Of a stretch of 48,724 bases of DNA, positions 41,716-48,724 are shown in pieces. The position numbers were made by a program, and so were the translations under genes. Source of the DNA: Oscillospiraceae bacterium (lineage in GTDB: Bacteria > Bacillota > Clostridia > Oscillospirales > Oscillospiraceae); NCBI GenBank assembly GCA_017548065.1, contig JAFYNQ010000061.1:1-48724 (forward strand), read 5' to 3'. The notes under the pieces were generated by a model, which did no database searches, was not told the DNA's origin, and saw only the letters and a list, made by a program, of their open reading frames with translations. Each line of letters opens with the position of its first letter. Positions within the stretch are counted from its first letter, which is position 1.

Positions 41716-41748
41716 CCCCTGAGTTTCCTTTTGTTTGGGACTCAGGGG
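41716..41748. terminator. Hairpin terminator between convergent PHP and LysR genes
   Basis: CCCCTGAGT (41716-41724) pairs with ACTCAGGGG (41740-41748), with extra pairs inside. T-runs are short on both sides. Confidence 0.72.
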
Positions 41749-41754
41749 CTTTGA

Positions 41755-42681
41755 TCATAACTGCGCATTTCTTTCGTCCCACTCGTCGTAAGACAAGCGG
41801 ATCTCTTCACGTAGCAGTTCCAGATAGCGGTTAACTTCGGGAGTCATGGGGCGGATCGGATCGGTGTAGGCGGCGACGATGTATGTCAAACCGGGAATGG
41901 GAATGTACCGAAGCCTCTCCTTCTCCCGCAGTTCCTTGCTGGGCATATGTCCAATAGAATACCCCTGACCCTTTTGCAAAATTTCCTTTCGCAGCATTGA
42001 ACTTCCGCATAGCAGCAGCTTATTTTTGTTAATCGGAACGTATGCCAGCAACGCACCAACCTTTGAAAGCTCCTTGCCCGGCACATCCACCAGGCGATCT
42101 TCTGCAAAATCCCGGGGTGTGGGATCTTCCGCAGTATACAGACGGTGTCCGGGACCGATGCAAATCGTTGCCGGAATCACAGAAAGCTTTTCACGCAGTA
42201 ACTTTTTTGATTTGACCTGCTCGGCAACGGATTGATCATAGACAGAGACCGTCAAGGCAATGCAAATATCTGAATACCCATTCAGCAGACGATCAAACAG
42301 GTCAACATTGGAACGCTCGTTAAAGGTTAACTCTACCTCTTCCCTATCCTTATACTCATCAAGGATACGGGAAAATGCCTTACAAGCCGGGGCATAATTT
42401 GCTGCATTGACACGCAGGTGCGGCCGCCCCGGTTTCGTTGCACTGGTCAGCAAACTGTAGTTTTCGCAGATACGCTTTGCATAGGAGACGATTTGCCCAC
42501 CCTCCGGTGTGAGCATCAAACCGGAGGCACTACGTGTGAAAATTCGGCAATTCAATTCTTTTTCCAATGCCGCAAGGGTGTTACTCACGGCTGATTGTGT
42601 AATAAACAGTTCCTTCGCCGCCTGAGATATTGACCCATTACGTTGAACCGCTAACAGATATTGCAATTGTTGAAACGTCAT
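41755..42681 (-). CDS. LysR-family transcriptional regulator
   Basis: The 308-residue protein has the LysR helix-turn-helix at about 18-37 (ISQAAKELFITQSAVSNTLA) followed by LEKELNCRIFTRSASGLMLTPEG and a two-lobed effector domain (LRVNAANYAPACKAF, GPGHRLY). The frame opens at 42798, but ATG 42681 has GGGAGG 8 nt upstream and gives the standard LysR N-terminus. It is divergent from the two-gene SGNH operon at 42867, its likely target. Confidence 0.93.
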   Translation of the reverse strand: MTFQQLQYLLAVQRNGSISQAAKELFITQSAVSNTLAALEKELNCRIFTRSASGLMLTPEGGQIVSYAKRICENYSLLTSATKPGRPHLRVNAANYAPACKAFSRILDEYKDREEVELTFNERSNVDLFDRLLNGYSDICIALTVSVYDQSVAEQVKSKKLLREKLSVIPATICIGPGHRLYTAEDPTPRDFAEDRLVDVPGKELSKVGALLAYVPINKNKLLLCGSSMLRKEILQKGQGYSIGHMPSKELREKERLRYIPIPGLTYIVAAYTDPIRPMTPEVNRYLELLREEIRLSYDEWDERNAQL

Positions 42682-42700
42682 AGCTCGCACCTCCCAGATC

Positions 42701-42729
42701 ATTATAACGTGATTTACCTCAATATACAA
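42701..42729 (-). promoter_or_regulatory. Predicted promoter of the LysR-family gene
   Basis: Minus-strand TTGTAT, 17-nt spacer, perfect TATAAT (42701-42706). Confidence 0.5.
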
Positions 42730-42866
42730 GGTATATCGCAAAATTATATTTAAAAATAATGAATAATTATCACACTTTTTAAATACCAAAACTTTCAATA
42801 GCTATATTACAATAGTTTCGTGTTCATGATACACAAAATAAAAAGTAACAGCGAGGAGAAATGATC

Positions 42867-43832
42867 ATGAATCTCAAAAGAATTCTGGCTTTATTGGTTT
42901 CGCTTCTTTGTGTGCTTAGCTGCTTCGGCTGTGCTAACACCGGCACCCAATCTACAACCGAACCCACGCTGTCCAGCACCGCAAAAGAAAAGCTGGACGG
43001 AAAGAAAGTGCTGTTCGTCGGCAATTCCTTTTTCTACTACGGCCATACCATTTTGCGGAACGGTACGACAGATCTGACCCAGGAAGCGCGAAATAACGAC
43101 CAGGGCTACTTTTACCAGCTTTGCAAGTCTCTGGGCGCAGATGTCTCTGTGACAGACTGGGCCTTCGGTGACCATTCCCTATGGGAATCTTTGGGCAATT
43201 CCTGCACCCGGGATGCATGCTACGGCGTGGATCACCTTTCTTACCTGACAGACCGGTATTTTGATTATGTAATATTTGCGCCCTATGAAAAGTCTTACGA
43301 CGGGGACATGACAGAGTACCTGCAGCCTATGATGGATATTTTTCTTGCAGTCAACCCCAATGTGCAGTTCCTTTTTACCGTTCCCGAAATGGCATACAGC
43401 CATGAATTTGCCTGGATCGCCAAGCTGCCGGAAATTGACTGTAGCAAGATCACCGTATGCAACTGGGGCAAAATGCTGACAGATATCATGAACGGCACAG
43501 TTCAGGTCCCCGGAGCTACACAATCGTATTTCAAAAACAGCTTTATTGTGAGCGCTAGCGAAAAGGATGGTTATCACCAGAATATACTGGTAGGCTATCT
43601 CACAGCTTTAATGATCTACTGCGCCATCACCGGTGATAGCGCAGTGGGAATGCCTTACGATTTCTGCAACGACTCCAGCATCGATACAAGATTTAATTTT
43701 GCAGCATATAAGCAAGATAAATACACTTATGATACCTATACCAATTTCCCTGAAATTTTTGCTTCCCCCGAGGACATGAACGGACTGCAGCAGCTGGTTG
43801 ATAAATACATTACCGCTCCCTTCGGCAGCTAA
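42867..43832 (+). CDS. SGNH-like lipoprotein
   Basis: The 321-residue protein has a lipoprotein signal (LLCVLSCFGCAN; either Cys could be lipidated). The mature domain starts GKKVLFVGNSFFYYGH, an SGNH/DUF4886-type block I with Ser as nucleophile candidate. It has FDYVIFAPYEKS and a C-terminal KDGYHQNILVGYLTALMIYCAITG, where Asp and His replace the usual DxxH. ATG 42867 is 8 nt from GGAG; ATG 42861 is only 2 nt from it. It forms an operon with the SGNH hydrolase 12 nt downstream, facing a LysR regulator. A surface deacylase paired with a cytosolic one is a reasonable reading. Confidence 0.75.
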   Translation: MNLKRILALLVSLLCVLSCFGCANTGTQSTTEPTLSSTAKEKLDGKKVLFVGNSFFYYGHTILRNGTTDLTQEARNNDQGYFYQLCKSLGADVSVTDWAFGDHSLWESLGNSCTRDACYGVDHLSYLTDRYFDYVIFAPYEKSYDGDMTEYLQPMMDIFLAVNPNVQFLFTVPEMAYSHEFAWIAKLPEIDCSKITVCNWGKMLTDIMNGTVQVPGATQSYFKNSFIVSASEKDGYHQNILVGYLTALMIYCAITGDSAVGMPYDFCNDSSIDTRFNFAAYKQDKYTYDTYTNFPEIFASPEDMNGLQQLVDKYITAPFGS

Positions 43833-43844
43833 AGGAGTATCCAA

Positions 43845-44867
43845 ATGCAACTCACATACGAACAAATAAAGTCTATCACCACCGGTGCGGTTTGCATTGA
43901 GCAGGAAGAAAACGGCATCCGTTTTTATCGCTTTAACCGGGAGCAACAGACACTTTACCAGCCCCGGATACGGCTTCTGGAAGAAAAAATGCTTTCTACT
44001 GCCGGCATTCAGATGTTTTTTAAGACTGACAGCAGCACGCTTTACCTGCGCACCACAGTGACAAAGGGATCCGGCAGTGATCACTTCTCTTTTGATCTTT
44101 TTGTAAACGGCAAGCACGTTGACTCCCTGGACAATTTTTCACATTTGGAGCCTTGCGAGAAAATTATCCATGCGCCTTGCGAGCTGGGTACTTACGAAAA
44201 AACCTTTGCGCTGGGTGACGGAGTCAAGGATATTTGCATTTATTTCCCCTGGTCTGTTGCCACAACTGTGGAGAACATTTCTCTGGAGAATGATGCCTTC
44301 CTCACCCCCAACGCACCGGCAAAAAAGATGCTGGTATACGGCGATTCCGTTACCCACGGCAACGTCGTGCGCTACTCCTGCAACCACTATATTCCCCGGC
44401 TGGCAAGGGCAATGAATGTGCAGGTGCGCAACAAGGCCATTGCCGGAACTACCACCTTCCCCCAAATGGCTGAACTGGAGAGTCCCTATGAACCCGACTA
44501 TGTTTGGGTCGCTTACGGCAGTAACGACTGGGATCGTCACGAGGAAGCCTTCTTCGTGGAAAACTACAGTAACATGATGCAGATTATTGCAAATAAATAT
44601 CCCCATGCGCAAGTATTTGCGGTTTCTCCCATCTGGCGAGCAGATCAGGACACGAAGGCGCGGAGAATGGGTCCTTTGGCAACAATTGAGAAAAACATCC
44701 TTGAGATCGCAGCGGATTACCCCAACGTAACAGTCATTTCCGGCATTGATCTTGTTCCCCACGATTTCCAATATTTTGCCGATGCAGGTCTGCATCCCAA
44801 CGACGAAGGCAACGGCTTTTATTTCCAAAATATTTGGCCAAAGGTAACAGCAGCATTGAAGGATTAA
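43845..44867 (+). CDS. SGNH/GDSL hydrolase with N-terminal beta domain (carbohydrate esterase-like)
   Basis: The 340-residue protein has an N-terminal jelly-roll-like domain (about 1-155: YLRTTVTKGSGSDHFSFDLFVNGKHV, split by short loops). The SGNH domain follows: VYGDSVTHG with Ser168, AIAGTT (oxyanion Gly), YGSNDW with Asn227, and DAGLHPNDEG with His317. This is the arrangement of SGNH_hydro_N plus SGNH proteins, which remove acyl groups from sugars. No signal peptide is present. AAGGAG precedes the ATG. It is second in the operon with the SGNH-like lipoprotein. Confidence 0.88.
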   Translation: MQLTYEQIKSITTGAVCIEQEENGIRFYRFNREQQTLYQPRIRLLEEKMLSTAGIQMFFKTDSSTLYLRTTVTKGSGSDHFSFDLFVNGKHVDSLDNFSHLEPCEKIIHAPCELGTYEKTFALGDGVKDICIYFPWSVATTVENISLENDAFLTPNAPAKKMLVYGDSVTHGNVVRYSCNHYIPRLARAMNVQVRNKAIAGTTTFPQMAELESPYEPDYVWVAYGSNDWDRHEEAFFVENYSNMMQIIANKYPHAQVFAVSPIWRADQDTKARRMGPLATIEKNILEIAADYPNVTVISGIDLVPHDFQYFADAGLHPNDEGNGFYFQNIWPKVTAALKD

Positions 44868-44873
44868 GCACGA

Positions 44874-44908
44874 ACCCCCGTATGTAGTTTAAAACTACAT
44901 ACGGGGGT
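44874..44908 (+). terminator. Long perfect hairpin after the SGNH operon
   Basis: ACCCCCGTATGTAGTTT (44874-44890) is complementary to 44892-44908, so the stem is almost uninterrupted (17 bp). The T-tail is weak (GTAATCATATT). Confidence 0.75.
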
Positions 44909-45070
44909 GTAATCATATTCTCAGGATAATTTCATTAGAACAACTTAGCAATAGGAATGCCGGCATTGCCAATTATCCGTATTTTTGTAAGCTATTCAAA
45001 AAGAAAACCGGCGTTACCCCATCCCAATTCAGAAAGATAAACAAAACGCTTTGACGGCACCAAGCATATT

Positions 45071-45109
45071 AAAAGCCCCTGGATCCCTTATATTGGGAAT
45101 CCAGGGGCT
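45071..45109 (-). terminator. Terminator of the RNase Z-like gene
   Basis: AGCCCCTGGAT (45074 on) pairs with ATCCAGGGGCT (to 45109), and TTTTAATAT follows on the minus strand. It lies 5 nt beyond the stop codon at 45114. Confidence 0.85.
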
Positions 45110-45113
45110 CATT

Positions 45114-45881
45114 TCACAGGAAAAAGATGTCTTTGTCATTGCAAAGCGTTACATCGGACATAATGGCACGGCATTGTGCCGCTACAGCATCGTAATTTTC
45201 CAAAATAGTACGTCCATGATGGAGAAAATAAAGGTGTCCTACGCGCTTATCCTTCATATGCTCGCAAAGCTCCATAGGATCGTGGTGTCCGGTTTCCGTC
45301 AAAAGCACGTCGCAGCCGTCTGCAATCAACTCGTCCAGCTCCTCCATAGAAGCGACATCGCCGGAATATACGATTTTCTTCCCCTCTGCCTCAATCACAT
45401 AAGAAAAGGATTGATACCCTTCCTCTGTAGGTTTCATATGTAAATTGTGCTTTGCCGTCACAGTAACGCTTTCAGATTGCAGAAGAACGCCATCTTTGGT
45501 TTGGCAAAATTTGGTTTCGTAAGAATTTTTATACTGCCCCTCTGCATTTTTCAGCATAGACATTACACCGTCAAAGCTTTCAGCATTGGGTGAATATACC
45601 GTGATATCCTGATATTTCGGCCGCTGTTTCAACCGTTTTGTCAGCTTACGTATCGTCCACAGCAGATGGGGTAAGCCTCCAACGTGATCCATATGGGAAT
45701 GGGAAATAAAAATATCCGAAACCGACAAAAGATCGACGCCCATCACGTGCGAAGTATGAGCACAGCCCTCTCCGGCATCAAACCAATACAGTCTTCCCCC
45801 ACACTCTAATGCCCAGGCGGTGTGATGCCGATCCGCAAACGGCTCTGTGCCTGAGCAGCTGCCAAAAATATAAAGTTTCAT
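45114..45881 (-). CDS. Metallo-beta-lactamase-fold hydrolase, RNase Z-like
   Basis: The 255-residue protein has SHSHMDHVGG with the HxHxDH metal motif at 61-66, KHNLHM (third-ligand region), YSGDVAS with the bridging Asp, TETGHH and FLHHG. These match the RNase Z/arylsulfatase-like branch of the fold. It lacks the long exosite arm of tRNase Z, so a small-molecule phosphodiester, lactone or sulfate ester hydrolase is more likely. AGAGG precedes the ATG, with TATAAT at 45898-45903 on the minus strand. It is monocistronic. Confidence 0.85.
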   Translation of the reverse strand: MKLYIFGSCSGTEPFADRHHTAWALECGGRLYWFDAGEGCAHTSHVMGVDLLSVSDIFISHSHMDHVGGLPHLLWTIRKLTKRLKQRPKYQDITVYSPNAESFDGVMSMLKNAEGQYKNSYETKFCQTKDGVLLQSESVTVTAKHNLHMKPTEEGYQSFSYVIEAEGKKIVYSGDVASMEELDELIADGCDVLLTETGHHDPMELCEHMKDKRVGHLYFLHHGRTILENYDAVAAQCRAIMSDVTLCNDKDIFFL

Positions 45882-46000
45882 TCCATTTACCTCTGCTATT
45901 ATAGATTTTTAAACCCTCATTCAAGTTGGCATCCACTGTAATTTTCTCCAGAAAGGTTTTACTTCATTGCAAATACCCAGCTTTCTTTGAGAATACCAAA

Positions 46001-46033
46001 AACGTGTTCCCATTACTTCTATACTAACACGTT
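46001..46033. repeat. Inverted repeat AACGTGTT/AACACGTT
   Basis: Perfect 8-bp arms at 46001-46008 and 46026-46033 with a 17-nt spacer, about 120 bp upstream of the RNase Z-like gene. It could be a regulator site; no regulator is adjacent. Confidence 0.3.
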
Positions 46034-46100
46034 AATTTAACCGCAACAATACATTTCTTATCATTATAGATTGCAAATCATATCATGCCGCAAATAAAGG

Positions 46101-46142
46101 TAACAAAATAATCCGGGACAGTTTGATCTGTCCCGGATTATT
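46101..46142 (-). terminator. Terminator of the beta-helix surface protein gene
   Basis: AATAATCCGGGACAG (46107-46121) pairs perfectly with 46128-46142, a 15-bp stem and 6-nt loop, then TTTTGTTA on the minus strand. Confidence 0.9.
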
Positions 46143-46182
46143 AAGGGGATATCTGATAAGGGAGGGATGCTTTTATCTCCCG

Positions 46183-48724
46183 TCAGAACAAGTTGAGGCA
46201 CAGGAAAGAGAAAATACCCCTTTTCCGTGCTGCCACGATTTCAGCAAGAACCAAGGCTCCGTTCTCTACGGTAACCTCCTTGCCGGAATCTGCGGACTTG
46301 AAATATTCGGCATAGTCAGCAGCTGCATCATCAGTTTCTGTAAAGGCCACATTTGTATTGGCACGAACTGCGATCAGTGCGTTGCCGGTCAGCATGCCCA
46401 CACTTGCAGTAATTCCACTGGTGAGATCCAGTTCACCAATAACAGTTTCACCGGACAGTGCCACACTGCCGTCTGTGTCAATGACAACAGCACCATTTAC
46501 GTTGCCGCCATAGAAGCTCAAGTCGCCCTTTGTAACTGCGATCTCTGCGCCATTGGATTCGCTTACCACTACACTCTTGTACACGTTGACCTTACCGCCG
46601 CCGGTGTACAACGCAACCGTCGGGCCGGAGATCTCCTGATCAGAGCTGTTATGCGTGTTCTTGGTATAATTACCGCCAAGCAGGTTCAGAGTAACACCGC
46701 TACCGTTTACTTCAATCGTAGCGCCACGGGCAGTTCTGCCGGTATAACCGTCACTGCCGGAAACCGTACCTTCACCCATAATGTTCACCACACAGTTGCC
46801 GGATCCGGACAAGTACAAAGCACGGGATTTCACAGTCTGATTCCAGTTATGACCGTTGAGGTGGATGCAAACCTGCTTCTCACCGCTGATACTCAAATAT
46901 GTGCCGTAATCACCGGTGAGATAGTAGTGACCTGCTTCAAGGTTGCTGCCACCAGTAGTGGTAGCATTGAGTTCTGTCCACTGGACGGGCTCACCACCGC
47001 ACTTGGGGCATACCGCCATGGTAGTGCCTTCAGCAAATTTTGCGCTGATGGAAGAATTATCAATGCCGTTAGCCAGCAACTCGTCCAAAGCAACCAGGCA
47101 ATTCTTCTGCACAACCAGAGAAATATTGGAATCCGCAGACTTCACATAGCCGGAAGACAGATATACTTCTGCGTTTTCGTTTTCCTTTGTAAACTTACCT
47201 TCCGCAGTGACATAGATCTCTGCGCCATCATTCAGTGTACCAAGCTCTGCAAGCACGCCGGAAGCAAGTGCAAGCTTCTCAATAACGGGGGTGCCGGCCA
47301 GGGTGATCTTACCATCCTTGCCCACGGAAATTTCACCGTTCACAGCGCCGCCATGGACATGCAAGCTACCCTTGCTTACGCTGATCTCATTTCCGTTGGT
47401 TGCTTCCAGTGTGACTTTTTCATACACATTGATCACACCGCCACCGGTATAAAGCGCAACGGTAGGACCGGAAATTTCCTGATCGGAGCTGTTGTGGGTG
47501 TGCTTAGTATAGACACCACCCATAAGATTCAGTGTAACACCGCTACCATTTACCTCAATTGCAGAGCCACGGGCAGTTCTGCCGGTATAACCGTCACTGC
47601 CGCAAACAGTACCTTCACCCATAATATTAATGGTACAAGCAGCTGTGCCGGACAGATACAGCGCACGGGACTTGACTTTCTGATCCCAGCTAAATCCATT
47701 CAGGTGGATACAGATATCCTTTTCACCACTGAGGCTCAGGTAGGTGCTGTAGTTATCTGCCAGGTAGTAGTGTCCTGCTTCCAGGTTGCTGCCTGCTACT
47801 GTAACGTCATTAAGCGCAGTCCACTGTACAGGCTCACCACCGCACTTGGGACATACCGCCATGGTAGTACCCTCTGCGAACTTTTCGCTGATGGAAGAGT
47901 TGTCAATCTCATTGGGATCAATTTCTTCCTCGGGGATCACAACGCTCTCAGCCACCATTGCATTATCCACAACCTTAATTGTGAATGCATCGGAAGCAGC
48001 TTCCACATAACCGGCATTCAGATAAGTCTGTGCGTTCTCGTTGGTGTTGGTAAACACACCGTTTGCAATAACGAAGATCTTGGCATCTGCGTTCAATTCA
48101 CCCAAGGTAATCAGCTTACCTTCGGGAATCACCAAGCCGTTGCCGGTGCCGGGATTGATTACCGCATTACCATCAACCGTCAAGCTTGCATCGCTGCCCA
48201 GCTTCACCTCGCCATCAATCGTACCGCCGGAAATTGTCACATTGCCGGACACGAAGTAGCAATTACTGCCGTTGTCTGCAGAACCGCTCATGATCATACC
48301 GTCAATAATATTGACTGTGCTGTTTGAGCTGTAGACGTTACCGCCCTGCTCTGCTGTACCGCCGAGCAGTGCGCCGCCCAGCATATTAAAGGTAGCACTG
48401 CCGGAACAATACACGGCTCCGCCCTTTCCTTCCGGTTCAGCTTCATCGGACTTGGACAAAGTGCCGCCGTAGAGATCAAAGGTACCGCCGCTTACCATGA
48501 CAACACCGCCATTGCCAACACCGGAGCCACAAACAGAGCCACTGCCCACAGAGTCCACAACGGAGAACTTACCATATACCAGGAAGGCTCTTCTTGCTGT
48601 ATTCGTCCAATTTCTGCCCTGCAGATCCAGCACAACATCAGCACTCTTATCCTCAGAAGAACCGATAATCACCTGTGTCTGTTGGGTCAAATCTTCAGAG
48701 AGATAATAGTGACCGCTGATAAGC
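46183..48724 (-). CDS. Secreted-type modular beta-helix protein (N-terminus cut by window edge)
   Basis: The frame runs off the right edge (847 codons visible); the upstream TTG at 48690 is inside the gene, not a start. Module 1 (partial) begins SGHYYLSEDL and has classic beta-helix coils (GGVVMVSGGTFDLYGG, GGAVYCSGSATFNMLGG). Modules 2 and 3 each begin CPKCGGEPVQW, then AGHYYL, HLNG, GEGTV(C/S)GSDGYTGRTARG and GGGxxNVY. Their first Cys codons (minus strand) begin at 47853 and 47010, an 843-nt period (281 residues). The CxxC pair may bind zinc or form a disulfide. The same CxxC plus GHYY start occurs in the giant ceramidase-like protein. The C-terminus ends abruptly (RKRGIFSFLCLNLF) without the C-terminal domain of the other two giants. 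Probably a secreted surface protein; function unknown. Confidence 0.75.
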   Translation of the reverse strand, partial: LISGHYYLSEDLTQQTQVIIGSSEDKSADVVLDLQGRNWTNTARRAFLVYGKFSVVDSVGSGSVCGSGVGNGGVVMVSGGTFDLYGGTLSKSDEAEPEGKGGAVYCSGSATFNMLGGALLGGTAEQGGNVYSSNSTVNIIDGMIMSGSADNGSNCYFVSGNVTISGGTIDGEVKLGSDASLTVDGNAVINPGTGNGLVIPEGKLITLGELNADAKIFVIANGVFTNTNENAQTYLNAGYVEAASDAFTIKVVDNAMVAESVVIPEEEIDPNEIDNSSISEKFAEGTTMAVCPKCGGEPVQWTALNDVTVAGSNLEAGHYYLADNYSTYLSLSGEKDICIHLNGFSWDQKVKSRALYLSGTAACTINIMGEGTVCGSDGYTGRTARGSAIEVNGSGVTLNLMGGVYTKHTHNSSDQEISGPTVALYTGGGVINVYEKVTLEATNGNEISVSKGSLHVHGGAVNGEISVGKDGKITLAGTPVIEKLALASGVLAELGTLNDGAEIYVTAEGKFTKENENAEVYLSSGYVKSADSNISLVVQKNCLVALDELLANGIDNSSISAKFAEGTTMAVCPKCGGEPVQWTELNATTTGGSNLEAGHYYLTGDYGTYLSISGEKQVCIHLNGHNWNQTVKSRALYLSGSGNCVVNIMGEGTVSGSDGYTGRTARGATIEVNGSGVTLNLLGGNYTKNTHNSSDQEISGPTVALYTGGGKVNVYKSVVVSESNGAEIAVTKGDLSFYGGNVNGAVVIDTDGSVALSGETVIGELDLTSGITASVGMLTGNALIAVRANTNVAFTETDDAAADYAEYFKSADSGKEVTVENGALVLAEIVAARKRGIFSFLCLNLF
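46230..47853 (-). repeat. Two tandem CxxC/GHYYL beta-helix modules, 843-nt period
   Basis: Homologous points lie exactly 843 nt apart: the first Cys codon of CPKCGG begins at 47853 in one copy and 47010 in the next. Long near-identical stretches are visible at DNA level, for example around 46980-47070 and 47820-47910, which shows recent duplication or continuing gene conversion. Confidence 0.85.

Larger units (their letters stand above)
45882..46182. other. 301-base stretch without a gene
   Basis: This stretch holds the promoter region of the RNase Z-like gene (TATAAT at 45898-45903, minus strand; no convincing -35), an inverted repeat at 46001-46033 and the terminator at 46101-46142. No coding frame with a ribosome binding site or RNA gene could be seen. 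Confidence 0.6.

Noticed and set aside
44956-44967. 12-bp palindrome AATGCCGGCATT
   Set aside because: It lies between two terminators of convergent genes with no promoter nearby; chance or a decayed sequence is more likely than an operator.
46123-48327. A 734-codon plus-strand open frame opposite the modular beta-helix gene
   Set aside because: In register with the repetitive sense gene; its repeats mirror the 843-nt modules, and no ribosome binding site precedes it.
48688-48690. TTG at 48690 as the start of the beta-helix protein
   Set aside because: The frame continues upstream to the edge and encodes the conserved SGHYYLSEDL segment of module 1, so the start is outside the window.
46183-48724. 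The tandem repeats as a CRISPR array or mobile element
   Set aside because: The repeats are 843 nt, in frame and coding; no spacers, terminal inverted repeats or transposase are present.

Overview
The window looks like a low-to-mid GC Gram-positive gut anaerobe of the class Clostridia (an Oscillospirales-like or related lineage is my guess). The signs are strong AGGAGG-type ribosome binding sites before nearly every gene, many lipoproteins with short Clostridia-style signal peptides, hairpin terminators between most operons, and very large secreted beta-helix proteins. No rRNA, tRNA, CRISPR array, insertion sequence or phage gene was seen. The window holds 34 protein genes; those at both ends are cut by the window edge.

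Layout. 1-6032 (all minus): a thiolase pair with an HSD10-like short-chain dehydrogenase and an SGNH hydrolase form one operon. After a strong terminator come a DUF4886-type lipoprotein and a CapA-family phosphoesterase. 6263-10213: a GH28-like beta-helix protein and a neutral-ceramidase-like protein (minus) face a LacI-type regulator whose promoter carries a perfect 7+7 inverted repeat. 10249-14464: a cytosolic ceramidase-like protein followed by an M14 zinc carboxypeptidase-like protein, facing an AraC regulator. 14549-19040: an ADP-ribosylglycohydrolase-family protein, a Gfo/Idh plus epimerase operon, and a second AraC regulator. 19076-26305: an SGNH hydrolase diverging from a four-gene operon (Gfo/Idh, sugar-phosphate isomerase, NlpC-like lipoprotein, BNR/sialidase-like protein), then a DUF4838 protein. 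26368-36433 (minus): a ceramidase-like lipoprotein, a giant secreted ceramidase-like plus beta-helix protein, and a giant secreted M14 plus beta-helix protein. 36645-45881: metallo-beta-lactamase-fold, PHP-domain, SGNH/DUF4886, NlpC-like and LysR genes. 46183 to the right edge: a secreted-type beta-helix protein with 281-residue tandem modules.

The window reads as an accessory island for taking apart an acylated or amide-linked glycoconjugate. It contains four ceramidase-fold proteins, two M14 peptidases, six SGNH-type esterase candidates, sialidase-, GH28- and DUF4838-type carbohydrate proteins, sugar oxidoreductases and isomerases, and a thiolase/3-hydroxyacyl-CoA module that could consume released acyl groups. 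The functional link is inference. What the sequence shows directly is that the ceramidase-like then M14-like gene pair occurs twice in the same order with 12-13 nt spacing, once as short proteins without signal peptides and once as giant secreted proteins with beta-helices. That doubled pair is the strongest candidate for an undescribed system. Local regulators (LacI, two AraC, LysR) sit next to small operons, and no transporter gene is present.
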